A stretch of DNA of 64,000 nt from Syngnathus acus (taxonomy: Eukaryota; Chordata; Actinopteri; Syngnathiformes; Syngnathidae). The notes under the pieces were generated by a model. That model did no database searches and had not been told where the DNA came from. It was given only the letters and a program-made list of their open reading frames with translations. Shown in pieces: positions 50,288-63,249 of this stretch (positions within the stretch are counted from its first letter, which is position 1; each line of letters starts with the position of its first letter). Location: the NCBI RefSeq assembly GCF_901709675.1, contig NC_051088.1, forward strand, positions 9,140,193 to 9,204,192. The letters run 5' to 3'. Made by a program: the position numbers and the translations under genes.

Positions 50288-51350
50288 TATTAAAGGCTTA
50301 ACACATTTTCCATTACATGAATGCGATTTTATTAACACTGTTTGGCATTGAATTAAAATACTACTACTAATAATACTACTACGGTGTGTTTAGTTGGCCT
50401 GAAAGAAATAAGGAAATTCTTCCCCTTTTTGCAAATGTAGCATATTGTTGATATTGATTTTTTATTTAGTCAATCAATATGATATCATTGAACAGTATTG
50501 TTTCAATGGAATACACTAAATGCATCGTATCCTTTCGTAATCTCATTTTATGTACGTTACATTATTGCCAAAACTGCTCATTTCTATGCTCTTATTCTCC
50601 TATTTCTGTTGTAAGTATATATCCATTTGCAGTGAAATGCCTAAATGTCAATGCACCTAATATTGCACTATTCTGAATTTGGCATAATTTTTTTTACATA
50701 TATTCTCCCGTGCATGAAGTCACACAAATGTCAATTTTAACATTATATACACCCCTAATCCCACTTGTTGGCTTCACTTCAGTTTTGCATACAAAACAAT
50801 TAAAAAAGAATGTTCAGCCTGTAGGATTTATAAACGGCCGAGGTTATTTTGCCTGTATTTTACGCTTCATGATTGTGTTTCCTCCCTCAACCTGCTTTCT
50901 CTGGCCTTTGCTCTCAACTAGCGAATTTGGCTCATACAATGCAAAACTGCTGAATAAGTCAGACTATCTTTTACAGACACACACACACTCACTGTTTGTT
51001 CTCCATCTAGAAAGACCAATAACTGCAGGTTACTGTCCCTCTAATTTCTATTTACGTGACTGTTTTCCCCCTGGGAGCCTTGTGATGGATTGACTGCTTC
51101 ACATTTGCTGCAGTGAGTATGCGTTTTTTGTTTTAACACTCCCTTTTCTCCCCTCCTTGGACTTGCTCTCACCTTAAAGGAGCAGCAAGGAACAATTGGT
51201 TTGAGTTTCTCCAGGGCACCCCCTATAGTTGGGTATACTGTAATTTACTGTTAACCTACTGGTGGCAACAATGAACGGGCAAGGAATAAGAGGTATCTCA
51301 CCTCAACTGTTATTGGAGATGAACACAGATGGGCAATCAGGATCCTACAC
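50288..51350. other. Intergenic, no gene seen
   Basis: A 127-codon open frame at 50710-51093 has random composition and no domain; not called as a gene. Confidence 0.5.
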
Positions 51351-51354
51351 TTAG

Positions 51355-51435
51355 CCCATCCATTTTCTACCCCAGCTGACTTTAGGTGAAAGGTGGAGTG
51401 CACCCCGAACTGGTCGGAAGTCAATCACAGGTCAC
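51355..51435 (-). mobile_element. SINE-like fragment
   Basis: CATCCATTTTCTACCCCAGC followed by GCACCCCGAACTGGTCGGAA is the tail-proximal body of the SINE-like family in minus orientation, truncated. Confidence 0.5.
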
Positions 51436-53345
51436 TTATTGGTTAGTGAAACATAAAAGTGATTTTAAAGCTGAGAATCCTGTGCCAATGTCATGCTCAC
51501 AATGAAAGACCCAAACGTGTTTACTTCGAGGAAATTAGGGACAATGCACAGGGCAAGAATACTGTAGCACAATTTAACAGAACCTTGTTTATAGAGCAAT
51601 TAAAGAACCACCACAAAGTGATGTATATACAAAAATAAATTAATGACAGTCAACATGATAAAACTCTAAAAGAATGCTGATCGAGTCGCATGGTGGGCCA
51701 AAAACCAAAAAATAGGAACATTCTGAATAAAAAGGAAAATTCATAATTTTACGATAGTATATGATGGCAGAATCCCAGCAATAGAAACACGTGTTTATTT
51801 GTCAGACAAAAAGAAACGAAATATAGCAAAGACACTTCTCCACATTTTGGTTTGAGTCTCACAATAATTGATTGCGACATTCTCACAACAATAAACTTTA
51901 TTCTTGGAATACTGGGATTTGTTTTATAAATGTGTTAAACATTCCCTTAAAATTGAGATTATGATCATTAAAGAAAAACACATTTTCCAGATGTCATTCA
52001 TGGTCAAATAAATAAATACAAGACACAGATAACATCATAGCATAACACTGAGTAACCATCTAGTCAAATTGCTGATTGATTGTGATCGCGTCTGTACTGC
52101 CACATTTGCATGCTATCTGGAGATTTCAGTAATACGTTGCGATAGGGTAATTACTGTTGTATCCGCCAATGCCTTTTTTTATATTTTGCGTTTCAACTTT
52201 GTTATAGCATTCCCCAGCATTCATTCACGCACACAAATTCTGAGGGAATTTGACTTTCTTTTCTTTAAAATCACATTTAAGCCTCAGAGATAAGCTTTTA
52301 GTGTGTCTGTTCACATGCACGTGCACGTGTATGTGGGTGTATGTGTGTTTTCAATTTAGAAAATAACATGTGACTCTGAAGATTAGGTGGCTGATGATGT
52401 CCATCAAGGCCCACAGAGGGGGCAGTTCCGACACCCCCACTTGTGGGCCTTCCTTAGCAGCAGCAACCTTGAAACTCGATAAGGAACAATAAACCATAAA
52501 TCACCACAAAATGGGGTTGAGGGGGTGGGCGACGAAGGTGAGGAAAACTGGGTGAAGATGGGAGGCGAACCTGCGACAGCTGTCATTCCCACTTTGCTGT
52601 AAGGACGTCAGTGGCTGGCCAGGTCGTGACGCTCCGCTGTTTGGTGGACTCAGCAAAATGGCAGATAACTCACCAGGGGCTGACCTTCAGGAGGTGAGCA
52701 GGGGGAAGGGAGGAGGTGGTAGGGAGGGAGGGTGGTAGTAGGTAGGGAGGAATGGTCAAAGTACTGTCTTACTGGACCATGTGTGGGTATTGTGTGACGA
52801 CACAATCTGTCACGCAGGCAATAGCCACTCTGCAATAGGAGCAAGGGGACCATTCTTCGTTTCAATATGCATTTTAAATTTTAAGGGCAAAAATGTTCTT
52901 TTTAATAGGCAACTATGATGGCTCATGTGTTTTCTGTGTTTGGTCATTTGACGTTCACTAACTCAGCCCTTAGGCACTGTGATGTCATTTTCACTCTACA
53001 GCAAGTGGCAAAATGGACGCCCCCTGAGATGAATACATGCATATACATATATCATATTCCACAAACGCAATTTTAATGAGAATACAGAATACACAGACTA
53101 GCGCAGTGAACATATTCTAATGAAATTATTGACTACGCTTTCCCTTTGTTGCACAGCAGTGATTTAAATGAAAAACAATATCCATACATAGGTTTTATAA
53201 TTAAAGCGCTGCCAACTCTCTAACCAGGGGCACAGCAGTGTCAGCCTCTACCTAGTCTGCGATTCAAGCAGCTAGTAGGATTGGCCAAGATTTCAAGTGC
53301 AGTAAAAATCGGATAATATTGAACTGTGTCGATCATTAAAACGTC
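51436..53345. other. Intergenic, no gene seen
   Basis: It includes a purine-rich patch GGAGGTGGTAGGGAGGGAGG at 52711-52730. No gene or RNA is recognised. Confidence 0.5.
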
Positions 53346-53351
53346 AAATAA

Positions 53352-53412
53352 TATCCATCCATCCATTTTCTATTGCGTATGTGAACCCTGAACTGGTCTC
53401 CAGTCGATCATC
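53352..53412 (-). mobile_element. Short SINE-like fragment
   Basis: CCATCCATCCATTTTCTATT at 53354-53373, then GTGAACCCTGAACTGGTCTC, the tail and last body module of the SINE-like family. Confidence 0.5.
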
Positions 53413-56400
53413 AAATATTATTGACAATGTAACAAATAATATACCTGCATTTCTGAGTTTACCTTCCTTATCACATCATTGCTGCATTACTGGTGAAGAG
53501 TAGTTGTGGACGCTTCCACAGCTGCTTTAAATCTTTCCCACTCATACGTGCTTTACATACTAGTATGGGGACAAGTGAAAGGCATAAAAGTGAGTGTGTG
53601 ATAAATGTACATAAGGAGATCAAAGTACAGGGAGTGTTTTATGAGGGTTATGAAGTGAATATGTTCAGTTGAAAAAGGCGGCATGGCAATTTATCAGTAG
53701 TCCGATTATGAGATCCAGTAATACACACACACGCACGTACACGCATAAACACACACCGTACAGCAAAATACATGTCTCCCTCATTGTTCCACTAAAACTG
53801 TTAGCTGATAGTGATGGAACAATAAAAAAGATTGGAAGGTGTCATTCAGCCACAACTATTTGGCTGACCAAAGGCTGACCTCAATGTCATTACTCAGCAC
53901 GTGACCGATATAACTGCCCAGCCAATTTAGAACAGTCCACTTCAGTTGATGGCTCGATTAGAACAGCTGGAATTTTGCGGTACCCGAAAAATGCCCCCTA
54001 TATGCCTGTATAGTCAATGTAAAATGAATTACAGCCAATGTTTCATGCTTCACTGCAAATATATTTAATCACATTTTAAAGGTTTATTGATGCATTTATA
54101 TCCATCTAGTCAACTAAAATCAGTGTAACACTAGAACTGGTTTGTTGATAAATGTATTGGAGTCAGTGCTGGTGAATTGATTAGTGCCATTAGCTTCCTT
54201 GAAGGTTCTTCTGGTAGTCAAGGAACCGGTGACGTCGGTATAACGGGTCCATGTATATGTGATCTATGATCGTACATTGCGATGAGCTGAGGTCTGATGA
54301 GACGGTGTGTATTGACTCATATCCCAGCATACAAGAATGAACATCGCCATGTATTTGTCTTTACAGCTACTACAGTGTTTGTGTGTTTGTGCGTGTGTGC
54401 GTGCGGGAAGTGCTGCTCTGCTCATTTGAGAATGCAAAGTGACGCATAAGGCTTGATTCAGCAATATTGGTAATGCGGGTAAGGATGTCAAGGGAATCCA
54501 GAAGGCAAAGGCTGTTTATTTACCAAGAAAGATGACTGCTTTGAGGATGTTCAAGTATTTACACAAAGAGTGATCTGATTACTAATGGTGCAATGTACCA
54601 ACTACTACATAGATAGCAACCAAACACAATTTACGGAATCTGCAACATAAAAAAAAGAGAGGATTTCATGTCTGCAAGATAATTATGATGTGCTTCTGAC
54701 CAGCATTTTATTTTGTTACGCTTTCAAGTGACTCATAAAGCCAGCGAGGGCTTGCCTTCACATTTTTGTGTCATTGTGCCATTTAGTTGTGAATAAATTA
54801 GCCATTGAGCGTAGTTCACAAAATGGCGACGACACTCAGTGAAAATGTATTGCTCTGATTAGCAAAATCAGTGCAGGAGATATGAATAGTCTCAACAAAC
54901 TGTTGCTTTTTAACTTACTTATTTCTCTTTGTATTATGAATGCAATTGGCATTGTTCTGTCATATAACCCTGACTGTTGATGGTAAGATAAACGATGACT
55001 ACTCTTTTCCAAAGGGGATACAAGAATGTAAATGATTTATGCATGCCGCTCACAAGCACCAGCCCACCCCCAGTATGATGTTTCACCAAAGCCTCCACAC
55101 TGAAAACAATTCTGTCTACACCCCTGTGAAGACAAACCTACTATTTCACACTCGACTCTGCTTTTTTCAATGCCATAAGCACTAAGAAAATGAACTTCTA
55201 AAGTGCATTCTCAGAGTGATTGTAGAATGCGGTCATTGATATATCCACATCAGAAGTGCTGGTGGAGATAGGTGTGCAAGGTTATTTGTATATTCATGTC
55301 CAGTCGTTACCTAAGCGGAAGGTGACACTGTCCAAAGCAGGGTCCCTCAGAGGTCTTCACTCATCGACGCAACCCCCCAACCCAGTTGACATCTGAGCTG
55401 CTTCCCCCTATAAAATCCCACCCTGCGTCCTCGCATTGGGTCTTTCTTTAGCCTTTGCTGTCCATCCAAATGCTCAGGCTGTTATATTCCAAGCTATCCG
55501 AGAATGCATTGGCAGGGAACTTAAGTGTTCCAGCACCAGGAGTTCCCTGACAACAGCAGATTATACCAGCTGTTGCCACCTTTATATTCAGCAACAAGTC
55601 ATCTCCTCTCAGCTCATCTGTTTGCCTCGCTTTCTCTCTCTCTAGTACTTGTTCCTCACTCTTTTAGGTTATCAACATAATCTATTCAAGCATCTTTTGG
55701 TTTTACTGTCATGCTACCTTTGCTCTTGTCTTGCTCTCAAAATTAATAGTAATACATGACAAATCACATAAAACCACAAATTGTCAGAAAGACAATCTTA
55801 AAGGACTTGGCAAGGGGACCAGAGGGTTAAGACTCACCTCAGTAGAAATTAGATTGAATTGGGAATGAAGGTTGGACAGAGTCCAGTCCGGTTCCAAAGC
55901 ACTGACCTTAAACCTTGAGCAAGAAACTGATCCGCCCAACACCCAGGGGTCTATAGTGTTTGAAAGGCGGAAGCTTTAGCATTGACTGCATATGACAGTC
56001 AGTGTATTCGCGAGTCTAGTTGTGCCGATATTTTTGCTCACCTAACGTGGTATCGTATGTACGTATATAACGCTATTGTCTAAATTGTATACTAGAGCCT
56101 GTGGTCGTTTGTCTCATATTCACCTTTTGATGTCAAACCCAAATAGTCTACTAATACTAAAGGAATGTATTTGTACCTGAATTTGTTTCTTTGACTATTC
56201 CACCTCTTACTCAGTCAACATTAACTGCTCTCATTGGAGAACGGACCTCTGCTACGTTGAACTGTTGAGAGTGTCATATTTGTGCTTGCTTGAGCTGCAC
56301 TGAACTAGAAGAAATCCAAACTGAATTTAGCCTTGCTTACTCAACTGAGACTCAGGTCTTCACCAAACTCTGTCAAAGTCAAGGTATGCCTGCCGCCCCC

Positions 56401-57329
56401 CAACTCAGTTTCTTTAGCCCTCATCAGATGAGTTTCATTGATGTTTCCCTGGATGTCCTTTGCTTCCAACCAAGGTCCTTTCCGCTCATTCTCACTCATA
56501 TGCTGCCTTATCACTTCCCTAACAGGTAATAGAAAAGCTGTGGCAATGATGAAGGCGAAGTGCGGAAAAGAATGCAGACACTCTTTGATAGAGAGCGGAA
56601 TACAAGTCAATGGTGAATACGTGATTGGGATGAAACGCAGTCTCCCTCTTTGTTACCTGTATATTTTATTTATATTTAGAATATATATTTAACTTTTATT
56701 CTTTTTATATACAGTAATATTAGTTCACCTAGACAGATATTTGAAGATTCCGTGCTGATTACACATCATGTCAAGTGATGTCAAAACAAACGAAAAAAAA
56801 AATCAAATTCTTCGAGCAAGTTCCACAAAACACTATTACTCTAATTAATACTACAAAATATCAATAATTCCTGGTGTAAATCCAGGAAGTATTATTTTTG
56901 TTGTTTTCGTCAGGAAAATTCCAATCGTTACAAGTCTGAGCACTTGAAATGTAATTATCACCATCTGCAGGTCTGGAAAATATATTATTGAATATGAGAT
57001 TACAGCTTCAAATTTTAAAATGGGGCTTACGTGTTTACACTTTTATTATCTGTAAAACATGTTTACAGAGTCTTTGCCATCTGTCGAATACAGTATTTGG
57101 ATATTCATGCTTTATACAATATGTTACAATTTTGACATAGCGCATTTCACAACAGCAGTGGGACAACCATAAAGACAGTCAAATGTAAAACAGTCAAATG
57201 AACCACAAATTCATATCCAGTAGTAGAACAATAACAACAAAGTCAGTCAAAAGCCAAAGAATGAAAATGGGTTTTCAAACGAGTTTTGAAGTTAGACAGA
57301 AAGAGGGCTTGCCTACCATTTAACAGGAG
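53413..57329. other. Intergenic, no gene seen
   Basis: Non-coding sequence; no feature is supported. A short GT-rich stretch lies near 54380-54405. Confidence 0.5.
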
Positions 57330-57708
57330 GTCAGTGTCACGGATCGGATGGAGCAGGGCGACCAAATGCAGCTTGGACCAGGGTTTATTCAGCAAAACAA
57401 ACTAATAGACTCGGCAAACTGACATGACTTAATGAAATAACAAAAGGACTAACTGACAGGGACGCAAAACAAAGGACGTGAAGACATTAAGACAACAGGA
57501 ACCAAACGACATCAAGACACCAACAACACACAATGATCCGACGGGGCGTGAGGGGCAGACAGGACTTATATACACGACAGGTAACAAGGGGCAGGTGAGA
57601 ATAATCAAACTAATCATGGGCACACAGGAGGGGAGGGGCAAGCATACAGACAGAAACCAAGACAACAGAGACACTGTAACACGGCTGGGGACGAGACGTG
57701 ACAGTCAG
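57330..57708. mobile_element. Unclassified non-autonomous element with short inverted ends
   Basis: The segment 57335-57703 (369 bp) begins TGTCACGG and ends ACGTGACA, giving 7 bp inverted ends TGTCACG/CGTGACA, and is flanked by direct repeats GTCAG (57330-57334, 57704-57708; six bases GTCAGT if the shared T is counted). The interior is purine-rich on the plus strand and lacks stops over 80 codons on each strand, but shows no protein family. A repeat of this general type is common in teleosts; I could not name the superfamily. Confidence 0.55.
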
Positions 57709-59083
57709 TCCCGAGGGAAGGACTGGCAATACATACATTAAAGGTTGAAGATATAACATAGAAAAAAATATATTCTTCTTTTATTAATGTTATCCATCTT
57801 ACTCATCTAATTGTTGTTTTTGCAGTTTGTATTGGTGTTGTACTGCATTGCATGTTTCTAATATTTGCCTCTTATAGTTAAACATGACTTGGTTGAAGAT
57901 GGAATGTTAAGAACCCTAAGGCCCCAGGTCTGTCTGTTAATATGAATAAGCCTGCCGAGGTGACCAAGTGACCAAGCAGCTGCAATCTTCTGTGTGCAGC
58001 AGTTTCATTTGTTCTTTAAGTAACAATGGACTAAATTAAAGGGAGCCTGGACCACATGAAAAATGGTACTGGAGCTCTATTTGTGAGATGGTATTGCCTA
58101 CAATTACCTGTGTGTGTGCGTATATGCATGCATATGTCCTTTTTTAACTGTCCTACATTTAACCACGGTCAACATTTGTGTAGAACAAAAGGAGCCAAGG
58201 ACAAGGTTTTGCAGATAGTCTCTTTCAACGCTCCCCCCCTCTAGGCACGTGCGAACCATAGCGGCAAAATTGAGGCATTAACATTACGAGGAGAATGTGC
58301 TGCGTCTGCCGCATGTTGTGTGCGTGTGTGTTCAGCGAGAAGTGTGTGTACGTGTGTGTTTGTGTGAGGGTGAAAATTGGCTGGCTGGCGAAGGTCTAGT
58401 ATCAGTCAAACAGCCTTCTTCATGCATGAGGGACTGGCCTTAGCTAAGACCTCATGTGGAATGCCGATAGGCAAGTGAGGAAGATGAGGAGGCTGAAGAA
58501 GCCAAAATGGGTAATGCCTCCTCTCCTACGTATGTCAGCCCAAAGGACACTTCGACTGCAATCACTTGTTTGTTGATACTTTAGGGATTCACTGCCTTTG
58601 TGATCCAAGCCGCTATCATGACATGACCACCTTCACCACCTGCCTACTCTTTTGTGTGAGTTCTGTGGACTCCACTTAAGGCAACGTTGACATTGCTGGT
58701 CTCAATGCTTGCAATCAGACTCCAGCGTGAACATACATCGTGCGCCGAACACATGTCTGCCCTCACGAGTTACAGTTGCTCAAATTAAGCAGCAGCAATG
58801 GAAGGGGAAGAGAGATTTTTCATACCTTTTTTAAATCTTATTTTAGTCATAATCCATAAACCTCAAACTCATTTGACTTTAATAAATCACTCACCATAGC
58901 AGACTTCACAAAATATTAAAATCCAACACATCAACTTGACTTAAAGTGAGAAGTGTTGCAAGAAAGGAAGGCGGGCGGACTTCATAAATACAAATTGCAA
59001 CCTGGATCTATAACAACAACTTTTTGGGCACTCAAAGTTCTTTGGCATTAATGACGTTTTGCAGGTTAAAGTGGCAAGATGAA
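57709..59083. other. Intergenic, no gene seen
   Basis: Contains GT-rich simple sequence at 58316-58366. No gene is supported. Confidence 0.5.
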
Positions 59084-59473
59084 GGTTAGAGCAGTGGTTC
59101 TTAACCTTGTTGGAGGTACCAACCCCACCAGTTTCATATGCGCATTCACCGAACCCCTCTTTAGTGAAAAATACAATTATTTTTTTCAAATTCAAGCCAT
59201 GGATATTTTTTATTAGTGCACAAAATGAGCCGTGCATGATCAAGAACAAAACCAACACAATGCATGAACTCACATCAAATGACATACCTGCAAATCAGTG
59301 TGACTCCTGCTGTTGCCTTTGCGAGACCAGTTTAGATATGCGTCATCACAAATTTACATGATAAATCAGGTGTGTTCGGACCTCCGCAGTGGAGGCTCTG
59401 CTGAACCCCTGAGACCGACTCACCGAACCCCTAGGCTTCGATCGAACCCAAGTTAAGAACCACTGGGCTAGAA
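59084..59473 (-). mobile_element. Full-length hAT-type MITE, copy 2 (inverted relative to copy 1)
   Basis: The element spans 59092-59465 (374 bp), the same family as 20026-20406 in the opposite orientation and alignable end to end. Ends are CAGTGGTTCTTAACCT and AGTTAAGAACCACTG. Flanks GGTTAGAG and GGCTAGAA form an 8 bp TSD with two mismatches. This copy keeps a short stretch (CCTAGGGGTTCG on its forward strand) missing from copy 1. Confidence 0.87.
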
Positions 59474-60354
59474 GCATAGTTTTAATGTTACATCATCAAT
59501 AAGAACAATTAAATGAGTGCCTTAGTAAGAATTATTATTTGTGAATTTGTGTCAAAATGCATGACAAAATATTTCTTGGAACTTTGCCTCTCCAGCTCAT
59601 AAACATTTTATGAAGTCAATAGTTTGACCCTGGCACTGATGTTTCTTTTTCCATTATTTCTAAGGGGGAACATTATTTTCTTGTCCGATTTATCCGCACA
59701 GCAATAGTTTGAACGTTAACATCAATCTCTCCAACAAATGAGCAATGATTGACAACAGATGATATCACAGAGTGGGAGACACGTACAGGGTACAAGTTTA
59801 TGAGAGCACACAAATCACTCTTTCAGAATGTCAAGGTGGTCATAAGGCTCTCTGCTTTTGTGCTGAGTCAAAGCAACATTTTTAATCATCTTATGTATCT
59901 TCTGGAGGTCAACCCCTATTTGTGGCTCATTTATTAACCCCAAAGTGCTGCTGCTGGCAGTCTTTTAGCTTTCGGCATTCAGGTGTTGGAAGAGGTCGGG
60001 CATATTTATGTATGAATGTTGACTGGCATTTTTATAAGGTGACATGATCATGAATTATATGCCTTCTTTTTTTAAAATAAACAACTGGCGCAAATACATC
60101 ATCGACCAACTGTCTACTCAGATAAGCACTGAGCACGTGTCACATGTGCCTCACACTTCTGAATTTTGGGGATTTGAATTTCAGCTCCGGCCTCCCTATG
60201 TTGAGTTTACAACCACACCCCGTGAATGCTATGCTATGCATGGGATACTCTACCTTCCCCCAAAAACATCAATATTGCATGATGCTTGTTGGTCGAGCAC
60301 CCAAAATTGTGTATCAGTGTGGTTGTGCAGGTGTGGTTGTTTGTTTTTCTGTCT
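59474..60354. other. Intergenic, no gene seen
   Basis: Short open frames only; no recognisable feature. Confidence 0.5.
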
Positions 60355-60455
60355 GTGCCCCAGTCCAGGGTTTACGCCACCTTTCACACAAAAATTCAAC
60401 TGGTTTCCAGCTCAACTCGAGACCCTAATGAGGACAAGCGCTATAGAAAATAGAT
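60355..60455 (+). mobile_element. SINE-like fragment
   Basis: TGCCCCAGTCCAGGGTTTAC, then AATGAGGACAAGCGCTATAG and AAAATAGATG: the decayed last third of the SINE-like family in plus orientation. Confidence 0.5.
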
Positions 60456-61864
60456 GCTCTGAGAATATTGTGAATTTTTCTATGACATCCTCTTTTTTAT
60501 GTAGCATTATTGTTCTTACCAACCCATTATTTCTACGTAAGCCTTAAATAGGCATGCTTTAGCGTTTTATGGGCATGCATTAACAGATGGGTGTTTGTAT
60601 TGCTCAAGAGCACATAGGAAGGCTGTACAAAGTGCATTTTGTCCCGATGTTTGTGCTTAGGTGTGAAGCAGGTTTTATATCGCTTTCCCTCAGTTTTGCC
60701 AACAAATTGCCACATTTTGATGAACATCCACTAAGAAATCGATTAAGCTAATAGCAACTGCCTTGAAAATATAATATGCGAGTGGAGCGTGTGTCAAGAA
60801 ACAGTAAATGTCCTTGGCTGTATCAAATTAGGGAATTAGCTGTTACAAGATTGATTCTTTGTTGATGGCTGGATTTCTTCCAGTCTTTTGAGTCCATTGT
60901 GGCATTGGCATGTTTGATTGATAAATGGCCAGTTCTTGTTGTCCTGTATAAAATGATATGAGTTGAAGATAAAGATGTCTGTCGATTGATGGACTTGACC
61001 TTTTACTTTTTTCGCTAGGCTTGTGTGCATGTGACTAAACGTGTTGGTGTGATCCACCTTGCTGCTACAAAGTAGTTTAAAATGAACAGAGTCCATTAAC
61101 AGCATTCTCTGTAAAAGGTGATCTGATGCTGACTCAGGTTCTGGAAGGTGGGGGTAATTCTTGAAGGACAGTCAGACAATGATAAAGTCTCCCCTCACAA
61201 CCCCCTCAGTTCCCGGAGTAAGGGATTGTGGGATTGGCACCTCAACCCCACCCCTGCCCCTTTGCAAAAGGAAAAAGAAGAGCGGTGAAGAGGAATAAAG
61301 TGCTGATCGGGGAAATCTAGGCTGCTCACACTTGGGGGTCAAGGGGAAGACAAACCAATGTCAGGTTACAGTAAATATTTAACTCTGCAGGAAGAAGAGA
61401 TGTCAAAAAACAGAGTGAGGAAACATAAAGGGAGATTGATGTTTAACTATACAGTAAAAAAAAATCCACTTATCGAAGCAAGTCACATTTTCCTCGCAAG
61501 TCATAATTCAAGCTTGTGTATTTGCCTTAAATGCATGTTGAAATGGTGGTGCCTTACCTTAATAGGCCAGCCATCCATCCAGTCACTTATCTTGTTCACG
61601 GTCGCATGCAGGGAGCTGAAGCCAGACATCCATTCACACTTGCATTCACAGCAAGTGGAACTGAAACACTCTGCCAGCACCAAAGTCAGGCAAATGCACA
61701 AAATAATTTCCATTTTTGTGGTGTCCACTTATGAGAACAAAGCAGACAGTGATGTAGTTAAATCACCATATTTTTCTAACAATGCAAATATTTTCAAGAT
61801 GTGGACTTGAGCATGCTAAGGATTCCCTAGTGTGAGTGCAGCCTCACTGTTTTATGCATAACAG
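60456..61864. other. Intergenic, no gene seen
   Basis: Open frames here (for example at 61358-61810) lack protein-like composition. No feature is called. Confidence 0.5.
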
Positions 61865-62265
61865 GTCAGAAGGTGATCAGCTGTAAGCTCCCATCCATTC
61901 AGGACCTGCTCATCTCCAGGACCCGGGGATGTGGAGGCCGGATTATAGCTGACCCGACTCACCCTGGAAACATCCAGTTCACCCTCTCCCTTCAGGCAGG
62001 AGGCTATTTGGACCAGAACTTACAGTTCGTTCAACAAATTCTCCCCTTGGCTTTTAGATTCATCAACATTAAATAAGTCAGAATAACTTAAATCTCAACA
62101 CCTGCACTTGATGTCACATTGTTTAAGTTTATTGCATATTATTTTCATTAACTTTGTTTTTTGTTCATTGATATTCATGCTTCATGTTCAACCATCGGAC
62201 TGAAAAACAATTCTGCTTGTGCATATACATTTCACTGACAATGCTAATAAAATCAATTCTGATTT
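61865..62265 (+). mobile_element. 3' end of a CR1/L2-clade (Rex1/Babar-like) LINE
   Basis: Bases 61873-62076 encode CKLPSIQDLLISRTRGCGGR then IIADPTHPGN and, after a degenerate stretch, LPLAFRFINIK. This resembles the C-terminal end of fish CR1/L2-type ORF2 proteins, where CKLPSLQDL, ADPSHPGH and PSAVRLMN motifs occur. The 3' UTR follows, ending near AATAAAATCAATTCTGATTT, the usual tail of this group. Reverse transcriptase and endonuclease domains are absent: a 5'-truncated dead copy. Confidence 0.75.
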
Positions 62266-63194
62266 GAGATTCTTCTTTGAAATAGTCAACAAAAGGCAAA
62301 AGGGTGGATCAGATATTGGCATTGCTATGGCGTACATTCAAGTACCTGCCCACTTTGTGACTGCAAGACCTGAAAAATGGCTGAGCAGTGACAACGAGAA
62401 TTGCGTTTTGTGCAATACTAACATTTTGCATCACCTGCCAGCCAACCTCAGAGGGGTGGAGGAATTAACTGCTTCAGTTTCTTTTTGGAGAAACACCAAC
62501 GCATTTTGGAACCAGGAATGTGCTGTGTTCAGGAACATTTGCAGGGTCTAAAACAAAAAAATCTGAGTCAGAGATTTGAGATTCAGTGTTAGCCAGCACG
62601 ATGAAGAGAAAGAATCAAGATGCCCGCACACCAGCAACTGCCAATTCGAGGAAAGCTGCTTTCTCTATCAAATTAAAGTGAACAGCGACCCAATCAGAGC
62701 AAAGTTTATTTACATATTTAATATTAAGGAAAAACTCAATAGAAATAAAATAAATATAAATAATAAACATAAAACTAAAATAGTTTTACTTAAATTATCT
62801 TGCAAAGCCAAAAACGTGACAACAATGATTCCAGAAAATATCCTTAAATGTAGAAAGAAGAACCAGCCTTGCTCTCACTTAGCATGTCTTGATTTGGTCA
62901 CATTTAGTAAACCACACCCATTACTACAATGTCGTATTGCTGGCTAAGTAGTTCCCTAACAGTAATTGAATGGGCAGCTAAGGCTGGAGGTTAAACAGAC
63001 GTGTGAGCTTACTGGGAGGAAACTGGCCTTGAGTCCTCTAAACGATTCTAAATGGAGGGACCTCCTCACTGCTGACCTTTCTGAGATGGATTTTAATGCA
63101 TAAAGTGGAATAAAGCTGAATTAATCATGTGAAGGGACTAGGTCATGGACAGAGGTGTACCGAAGATAGCACAAGGTGTGTGCATGGATGCCTG
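62266..63194. other. Intergenic, no gene seen
   Basis: AT-rich sequence with no supported feature. Confidence 0.5.
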
Positions 63195-63198
63195 CGTG

Positions 63199-63230
<32 letters not shown>

Positions 63231-63249
63231 TGTGTGTGTGTGTGTGTGA
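63195..63249. repeat. (GT)n/(GTGC)n microsatellite
   Basis: GT repeats with a central GTGC/CGTG block. Confidence 0.92.

Noticed and set aside
50710-51093. 127-codon frame on the plus strand
   Set aside because: Random composition, no domain, no splice-consistent neighbours.
57429-57741. Overlapping 81- and 87-codon frames as a small gene
   Set aside because: They lie inside a bounded repetitive element and show no protein family.
60044-60547. 167-codon frame on the plus strand
   Set aside because: It runs into a SINE-like fragment and has no recognisable domain; treated as chance.
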